From positions 1-64,000 of the forward strand of contig JACZYG010000007.1 of assembly GCA_022571215.1 (NCBI GenBank): a DNA stretch of 64,000 nucleotides. The letters are read 5' to 3'. Below the pieces are notes generated by a model that was not told the DNA's origin, did no database searches, and saw nothing but the letters and a program-made list of their open reading frames with translations. This document shows positions 58,233 through 64,000 of the stretch, one piece after another. Position 1 is the first letter of the stretch. Every line of letters begins with the position of its first letter. Source of the DNA: Fidelibacterota bacterium (lineage in GTDB: Bacteria > Fidelibacterota > SORT01). Both the position numbers and the translations under genes were made by a program.

Positions 58233-58961
58233 TTGGGTAATATAGGAATTATAGCGGCATTTTTCGGGGGTTTTATCTCCTTTATATCCCCTTGCGTATT
58301 ACCGCTCGTGCCGGCGTACATCACTTTCGTTTCCGGTGTATCAATAGATGAATTGCGGAATGATTCAGGAAAGAAAAGACAAAAAAAAGTGCTGTTTCTA
58401 AGTCTCGCTTTTGTACTCGGTTTCTCAACGATATTCATCATGCTGGGCGCCGCGCTTGCGGGGCTATTTTCGGCATTCTTCAAGCAGCCGCTGTTTTACA
58501 GGACAGCAGGTCTGATACTGGTATTCTTCGGATTACACCTTGCGGGCGTCATACCGGTTAAGTTTCTGAATTATGAAAAGAGATTTAATATAAATCCAAA
58601 AGAAGTCGGAGTCGGAGGAGCGTTCCTTATCGGTCTGTCGTTCGCATTAGGCTGGAGTCCATGTATCGGGCCTGTATTGGCGGGGATATTGGCGATCGCA
58701 GGTGTTCAGGGCGGCGCAACAGAGGGGATGATACTTTTGTCCGCATATTCGTTAGGGCTTGGCATACCATTCATACTGACCGCGCTCGCTACGGACAAGT
58801 TCATGAGTTTCTCCGGATTCATGAGAAAGCACTACAAGGCGATAGAAGTTACAAGTGGCGCTTTTTTGATCGGCGTGGGTGTGATGATATTTTTCAATCT
58901 GTTCTACGTAATGACACTCTATTTCACTAAAATGTTCCCATGGTTAACACAGATAGGATAA
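58233..58961 (+). CDS. ccdA: Cytochrome c biogenesis protein CcdA
   Basis: FFGGFISFISPCVLPLVPAYITFVSG; LGWSPCIGPVLAGIL. Confidence 0.94.
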   Translation: MGNIGIIAAFFGGFISFISPCVLPLVPAYITFVSGVSIDELRNDSGKKRQKKVLFLSLAFVLGFSTIFIMLGAALAGLFSAFFKQPLFYRTAGLILVFFGLHLAGVIPVKFLNYEKRFNINPKEVGVGGAFLIGLSFALGWSPCIGPVLAGILAIAGVQGGATEGMILLSAYSLGLGIPFILTALATDKFMSFSGFMRKHYKAIEVTSGAFLIGVGVMIFFNLFYVMTLYFTKMFPWLTQIG

Positions 58962-59497
58962 TGAAAAAGTCAGGCATATTTTTTGTCTTCCTGACCGTAG
59001 TGGCTGCATTTGTCTTCGATTTTTATCCCGAAAATGCTAAAGGCACGCCCGATGATGACGATTATCAGATGGCGCCTGATTTTACGTTAACCTCTCTTGA
59101 TGGAGAAGAAATAACTCTTTCCGATTACAGGGGAAAAGTTGTCGTTGTTAATTTTTGGGCTACATGGTGCGGTCCGTGCAGATACGAAATTCCGATGCTT
59201 ATCAATTTTCAAGAGCAGTATGGAACAGATAATCTCGTCATATTGGGATTAACCATTAACTCGGGCTCAAAAGAAAAGATAGAAAAATTTGCCGAGGAAT
59301 TTAACATAACATATCCTATCCTTTATGGTTCCGATGAGGAATTAGGAAAAATCGTTTATTCGTATGGTAATTTTGCCTCAATTCCTTCGACATTTATTAT
59401 AAATCGCAAAGGTGAGGTTACCAACTATATCAAGGGCGCTCAAAGTAAGAGTGTTTTTCAAACAAGTATTGAAGAGCAATTAGAATCAAATCTCTAA
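58940..59497 (+). CDS. TlpA family disulfide reductase
   Basis: VVVVNFWATWCGPCRYEIPML, SIPSTFIINRKGEV. Confidence 0.94.
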   Translation: MVNTDRIMKKSGIFFVFLTVVAAFVFDFYPENAKGTPDDDDYQMAPDFTLTSLDGEEITLSDYRGKVVVVNFWATWCGPCRYEIPMLINFQEQYGTDNLVILGLTINSGSKEKIEKFAEEFNITYPILYGSDEELGKIVYSYGNFASIPSTFIINRKGEVTNYIKGAQSKSVFQTSIEEQLESNL

Positions 59498-59505
59498 TAT
59501 TTTTT

Positions 59506-59534
59506 GTGGCGGTCGGGTCTTGCCCCGTCGCCAT
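59506..59534. repeat. Intergenic GC-rich palindrome (REP-like)
   Basis: TGGCGGTCGGG-TCTTG-CCCCGTCGCCA imperfect hairpin; similar to 25340-25366. Confidence 0.45.
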
Positions 59535-59800
59535 AACCGAATAATTCATGCACCGCTGCCTGTCTTACTAAAAAAACAGCCGGAGAAGGGCAAAATCAAA
59601 TTCTCGTATTCTTTTGATACGTAACAAATCAATAAGTTTTTAAGCTTGATCGGCGTTCCAATAGTTTTAATATATATTTAAAAAGATTTTTCACTACATT
59701 ACTACTGATCCGGACTGACCGAGCAAACAAACGGAATATGGGGAGGAGCAAAACATACGCTCATATTACCGTTAAATAAATCTTTTAAGAGGAAATCAAG

Positions 59801-62062
59801 ATGATACGCAGAGAAGACGCTTTAGAATATCATTCGAGAGAAAGAAAGGGCAAGATAGAGATAAATGTTACGAAACCGTTTCTTACCCAGCGAGACCTTT
59901 CACTCGCTTATACGCCCGGAGTCGCTGTACCGTGCCTTGAAATAGAGAAAAATGCCGATGACGCTTATGAATATACAGCGAAAGGCAATCTGGTCGCTGT
60001 TGTGACTAACGGTACTGCCGTTCTCGGATTGGGGAATATCGGAGCGCTTGCGAGCAAGCCTGTAATGGAAGGCAAGGCGGGATTATTCAAACAGTTCGCC
60101 GATGTGGATGTTTTTGATCTGGAGATCGCCACAGAAGATGTGGAAGAATTTATCCGCACCGTAAAACTTCTTGAGCCGACATTCGGCGGAATAAATCTTG
60201 AGGATATAAAATCGCCTGAATGTTTTATCATAGAAGAGCGGTTGAGAAAAGAGATGAATATCCCGGTGTTCCATGACGATCAACACGGCACCGCTATTAT
60301 TTCCGGCGCCGCGCTCCTGAATGCGTTAGAGATCACGGGCAGGAAAGCGAGTGAGGCAAAGATAGTAATAAGCGGCGCCGGTGCGGCGGCGACCGCCTGC
60401 GCATGGCATTATATCAATTTAGGGATAGATAAAAAAAACGTGAGAATGGTGGACAGGGAAGGAGTCATATACAAGGGCAGGAAAAAGGGGATGAACGAAC
60501 ATAAATTGGGTTTTGCCGTTGAAACCGAAGAACGCACTCTTGCGGATGCAATGAAAGGCGCGGATATATTTTGCGGTTTATCCGTAAAGGGTATTCTAAG
60601 CAAAAAAATGGTCAAATCGATGGCTGATAATCCGATCATATTCGCCATGGCAAATCCGGATCCTGAGATCACTTATGAAGATGCCAAAGAAGCCAGACCT
60701 GATGCGATTGTGGCGACGGGCAGGTCGGATTTTCCGAATCAGGTAAACAATGTACTTGGATTCCCGTTTATTTTCAGAGGCGCATTGGACGTGCGCGCCA
60801 GTACTATCAACGAAGAGATGAAAATAGCGGCAACTCAGGCTCTCGCGGATCTCGCCAAGGAAGATGTGCCGGATGCTGTCGCGAAAGCATATAACGTAAA
60901 GTCTTTCAAGTTCGGTCCTGATTATATCATTCCCAAGCCTATGGATCCGCGTGTCCTAATATGGGAAGCGACTGCCGTGGCTAAAGCGGCAATGGATAGC
61001 GGGGTGGCTCGGATTAAAATCGATATTGACGAGTATAGAGAGTCGCTCGAAAACCGATTGGGAATGTCGAGGCAGGTGATGCGGATGATGATCCGGAAGG
61101 CGAGAAATCAACCGATGAGAATCGTGTATCCTGAAGGTGAGAATGAAAAGATACTTCGAGCGTGTCAGATAATATTTGATGAGGGAATCGCGAGACCGAT
61201 ATTGTTAGGGAAAAAAGAACGCATCCTTAAAAAAGTGAAGGAACTTAATCTCGATTTCGACACAGCGCTAATAATCGATCCAAGAGAATCGGCTCAAAGA
61301 GAGGTTTACGCGAAGGAATTCACAAAGATGAGAGAACGAAGAGGAATCACTTATAAGGAAGGATTTAGAAGAATGGGTGATCCTAATTATTATGCGTCAA
61401 TGATGGTTCGCTCGGGTGACGCGGACGGACTCGTTTCGGGAATCTCTCAACAGTACCACCAAACTATACGTCCTTCGCTGCAAGTATTAAGCAAGAGAAA
61501 AGGCATTAATCGGATAAGCGGAGTCTATCTGATGATATTCAAGAATAAGATAAAATTGTTCGCTGATACGACTATGAATATAGACCCCACGCCGGAAATT
61601 CTCGCTGAAACGGCCATACTGACCGCTGAACTCGCGAGAGAATTTGACATTGAACCGCGGATCGCGATGCTTTCGTTTTCAAATTTCGGCAGCTCGGCTC
61701 ATAAGGATGCCAAAAAAGTCGCCGATGCTGTTAGACTGGTTAAAAAGCAGGCTCCGGACTTGATAATCGACGGAGAAATGAATGTTGACGCGGCAGTTAT
61801 GCCGTCTGTAATGAAAGAGAATTATCCGTTTTCAACACTGCAGGAAGAAGCGAATATATTGATTTTTCCAGATCTGGCATCGGGGAATATCGGTTACAAA
61901 CTGCTTATGAGGCTTGGAGGAGCGGAGGCTGTAGGCCCTATTCTTGTAGGATTGGAGAAACCTGTGAATGTATTACAAGTAGGCTCTTCCGAGGTGAAAG
62001 ATGTCGTTAATATGACCGCCATCGCCGTTGTGAACGCTCAGAGAATCTCAGGAGCGGAATAA
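59801..62062 (+). CDS. maeB: NADP-dependent malic enzyme with C-terminal phosphotransacetylase-like domain
   Basis: [31 protein letters not shown]-terminal PTA-like region ([19 protein letters not shown]). Confidence 0.95.
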   Translation: MIRREDALEYHSRERKGKIEINVTKPFLTQRDLSLAYTPGVAVPCLEIEKNADDAYEYTAKGNLVAVVTNGTAVLGLGNIGALASKPVMEGKAGLFKQFADVDVFDLEIATEDVEEFIRTVKLLEPTFGGINLEDIKSPECFIIEERLRKEMNIPVFHDDQHGTAIISGAALLNALEITGRKASEAKIVISGAGAAATACAWHYINLGIDKKNVRMVDREGVIYKGRKKGMNEHKLGFAVETEERTLADAMKGADIFCGLSVKGILSKKMVKSMADNPIIFAMANPDPEITYEDAKEARPDAIVATGRSDFPNQVNNVLGFPFIFRGALDVRASTINEEMKIAATQALADLAKEDVPDAVAKAYNVKSFKFGPDYIIPKPMDPRVLIWEATAVAKAAMDSGVARIKIDIDEYRESLENRLGMSRQVMRMMIRKARNQPMRIVYPEGENEKILRACQIIFDEGIARPILLGKKERILKKVKELNLDFDTALIIDPRESAQREVYAKEFTKMRERRGITYKEGFRRMGDPNYYASMMVRSGDADGLVSGISQQYHQTIRPSLQVLSKRKGINRISGVYLMIFKNKIKLFADTTMNIDPTPEILAETAILTAELAREFDIEPRIAMLSFSNFGSSAHKDAKKVADAVRLVKKQAPDLIIDGEMNVDAAVMPSVMKENYPFSTLQEEANILIFPDLASGNIGYKLLMRLGGAEAVGPILVGLEKPVNVLQVGSSEVKDVVNMTAIAVVNAQRISGAE

Positions 62063-62176
62063 TATTAGTCAGTTTATTCGAAATAGATGACATATCAGTA
62101 GGAAAATTTATTCTTCTGAACGTTCCACTCATATTGCTTGATTTTCATATCAATCAGATTTAAACTTTGTTCGATT

Positions 62177-62251
62177 GGGCGCATAGCTCAGCTGGTTTAG
62201 AGCACCGCCCTTACAAGGCGGGGGTCACTGGTTCGAATCCAGTTGCGCCTA
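62177..62251 (+). tRNA. tRNA-Val (anticodon TAC)
   Basis: Cloverleaf: GGGCGCA...TGCGCCT acceptor, CCGCC-CTTACAA-GGCGG anticodon arm, ACTGG-TTCGAAT-CCAGT T arm; 3' CCA not encoded. Confidence 0.95.
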
Positions 62252-62387
62252 CAGAGCGACAGATGTAACGTTAGACTTATGCAGGCAAAGTCAATGCTGC
62301 TCAAATACTTTTGACTGTTATTGACTACTGAATAGATGGACAGTATATTCAAACCGGAACAGATAAATGAGGGATGAAAGGTTTTAA

Positions 62388-62915
62388 ATGATAGTTCGCC
62401 GCCCAAATTCGTTTTGGGACAGATTTTATATTCCTGCCATTTTGGGAGGATTAGCAATAACCTTCAAACATTTGATAGGAAGCAAATTTACTATTCAATA
62501 TCCTGAAGAAAGAGTAGAACATCATTCAGGATATAGAGGAGCACACAGATTAAATAAAGACAATCAGGGCAGAATTAAATGCGTAGCTTGCGAAATGTGT
62601 TCAACCGCTTGCCCTGCAAACTGTATATCAATTTTACCTTCAGCACCGCCGATAGATTGGAAGGACAGGGAGAGAGTTCCCAAAAAATTTGAGATCAACA
62701 TGTTAAGATGTATCTATTGCGGGATGTGCGAAGAAGCATGTCCCGAAGATGCGATAGAATTAACTTATATAGATGATTTAGTATCCTATACCCGCTCTGA
62801 AATGATTTGGGATAAGGAGCGTCTTTTATCACAGTTCGATCTCACTGAAAAAACCCAACCAATGAAAACGGCGCGGCGTGGAGCATCAATGAAAGCGCTT
62901 CATGGGGCAGCTTAG
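62388..62915 (+). CDS. nuoI: NADH-quinone oxidoreductase subunit I
   Basis: RGAHRLNKDNQGRIKCVACEMCSTACPANCI...CIYCGMCEEACPEDAIEL; two 4Fe-4S motifs. Confidence 0.93.
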   Translation: MIVRRPNSFWDRFYIPAILGGLAITFKHLIGSKFTIQYPEERVEHHSGYRGAHRLNKDNQGRIKCVACEMCSTACPANCISILPSAPPIDWKDRERVPKKFEINMLRCIYCGMCEEACPEDAIELTYIDDLVSYTRSEMIWDKERLLSQFDLTEKTQPMKTARRGASMKALHGAA

Positions 62916-63072
62916 ACACAGAACCTCAGATCTACCGGAATCGTTAAGCTCTCCTGAAGAGAGTCCGACTCTCTTTGGTAACCGGGAGCATTGCAAGGAA
63001 AAGCAGCAGGTTTTTCTTAAAGTTACCCGTATTCCTGATTTTAAGTTTACTTGTACAGAGGTAAACAAATAA

Positions 63073-63918
63073 ATGCAGCTGGGAAGATACACCATTTCCG
63101 TTATCGAATGCGGATACTTGGGTCTCGACGGAGGGTCGATGTTCGGTGTCGTTCCGAAAACTCTCTGGCAAAAAACGAATCCCGCAGACGAACAAAACAG
63201 AATTAAGCTGGCGATGAGGGCGATGCTCATCCAGGGGGATGGAAAGAACATAATTATCGATTGCGGCGCAGGCAATAAATTAAGCGAAAAGTTGATGGGC
63301 ATATATGTTCTTGATTATTCTGAATATTCACTTGAATCATCTATAAATAAATCAGGCTTGAACTTAGAGGATATCACTGATGTGGTTCTTACACATCTCC
63401 ATTTTGACCATACGGGAGGAGCGACCGTCACAAATGATGATGGAGAACTGAAAGCGACATTTCCCAATGCCACTTATTATATTCATAAAATACAGTGGGA
63501 GACTGCGTTCAATCCCTCGCCGAGGGATAAAGCGAGTTATTTCAAAGAGAATTATGAAATTCTAATGAAAAACGAACAGCTGAACTTGCTTGAAGGAGAA
63601 GGCGAACTGTTCAGCGATATCGAAACAATAGTTGTAAATGGCCACACTCCCGGGCAGATTCTTCTTAAAATCCGGGGTGATGAGAGGACAATGCTGTATA
63701 GCGCGGACCTTTTCCCCACCTCTTCTCATGTGCCGCTTCCGTATATAATGGCATATGATCTTGAACCGTTGGAATCAATGAAAGAAAAGGAGAGAGTCTT
63801 GCAGCGGGCGGTAAAAGAAGACTGGATCCTGTTTTACGAGCATGATCCGTACAGAGCCGCAACGGGTGTGATAAACGATGAAAAAGGATATCGAGCAGGT
63901 GAGGAGGTTTCTATATGA
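63073..63918 (+). CDS. MBL-fold metallo-hydrolase
   Basis: VVLTHLHFDHTGGATV, VVNGHTPGQILLKI, LYSADLFPTSSHV. Confidence 0.92.
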   Translation: MQLGRYTISVIECGYLGLDGGSMFGVVPKTLWQKTNPADEQNRIKLAMRAMLIQGDGKNIIIDCGAGNKLSEKLMGIYVLDYSEYSLESSINKSGLNLEDITDVVLTHLHFDHTGGATVTNDDGELKATFPNATYYIHKIQWETAFNPSPRDKASYFKENYEILMKNEQLNLLEGEGELFSDIETIVVNGHTPGQILLKIRGDERTMLYSADLFPTSSHVPLPYIMAYDLEPLESMKEKERVLQRAVKEDWILFYEHDPYRAATGVINDEKGYRAGEEVSI

Positions 63919-64000
63919 AAATTCCTGTGAAGGATAAACTGTTTACCGTGGAAGAGGCGGATAAGTTATTGCCTGAAATACGAACAATATTAGATGAGTT
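63915..64000 (+). CDS. DUF2203-like protein, N-terminus (truncated by window end)
   Basis: ATG 63915 overlapping previous stop; MKIPVKDKLFTVEEADKLLPEIRTILDE. Confidence 0.6.
   Translation, partial: MKIPVKDKLFTVEEADKLLPEIRTILDE

Noticed and set aside
62197-62457. - strand ORF over tRNA-Val and nuoI start
   Set aside because: C-terminal residues derive from reverse complement of the tRNA; overlaps better-supported features

Overview
The window looks like a chromosomal segment of a Gram-negative-type bacterium. Gene content and order suggest a Marinimicrobia/SAR406-like or other FCB-group lineage; this is inference and no search was run. It opens with the 3' end of a 23S rRNA, a 5S rRNA and a terminator. 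About 60 CDS follow, nearly all on the + strand; only three convincing genes are on the - strand. Main blocks: (i) a putative envelope-signalling locus of secreted protein, FecR protein, outer-membrane protein with Ca-binding-like loops, CHASE2 nucleotide cyclase and PorX-like response regulator/PglZ protein; (ii) tsaE-tsaB-rimI-accD-surE-guaA; (iii) a cell-envelope group glmS / LpoA-like TPR+PBP1 protein / pgeF / uppP; (iv) an NSS transporter with a tiny MetS-like subunit absent from the ORF track; (v) ECF sigma/anti-sigma and a GAF-GGDEF protein; (vi) a surface glycan/lipid cluster (28.7-39.2 kb) containing an IS3-type transposase remnant; (vii) a histidine kinase and a possible PorV-like remnant; (viii) yajC-def-fmt-rsmB-PASTA-rpe; (ix) hflX-macro domain, a structured intergenic element (possible - strand ncRNA), a dicarboxylate/glutamate symporter and an antenna-like GDH; (x) pyrF-pyrE, moaC, ccdA-tlpA, maeB, tRNA-Val, a lone nuoI and an MBL protein. 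Points most worth a second look: the FecR/CHASE2-cyclase/PorX locus with repeats in its leader, the structured element at 50.47-50.71 kb, three genes whose conserved N-termini lie upstream of any ATG/GTG/TTG, the transposase and PorV-like remnants, the GDH antenna-like insertion, and a CDP-alcohol transferase with Asp to His in its signature motif.
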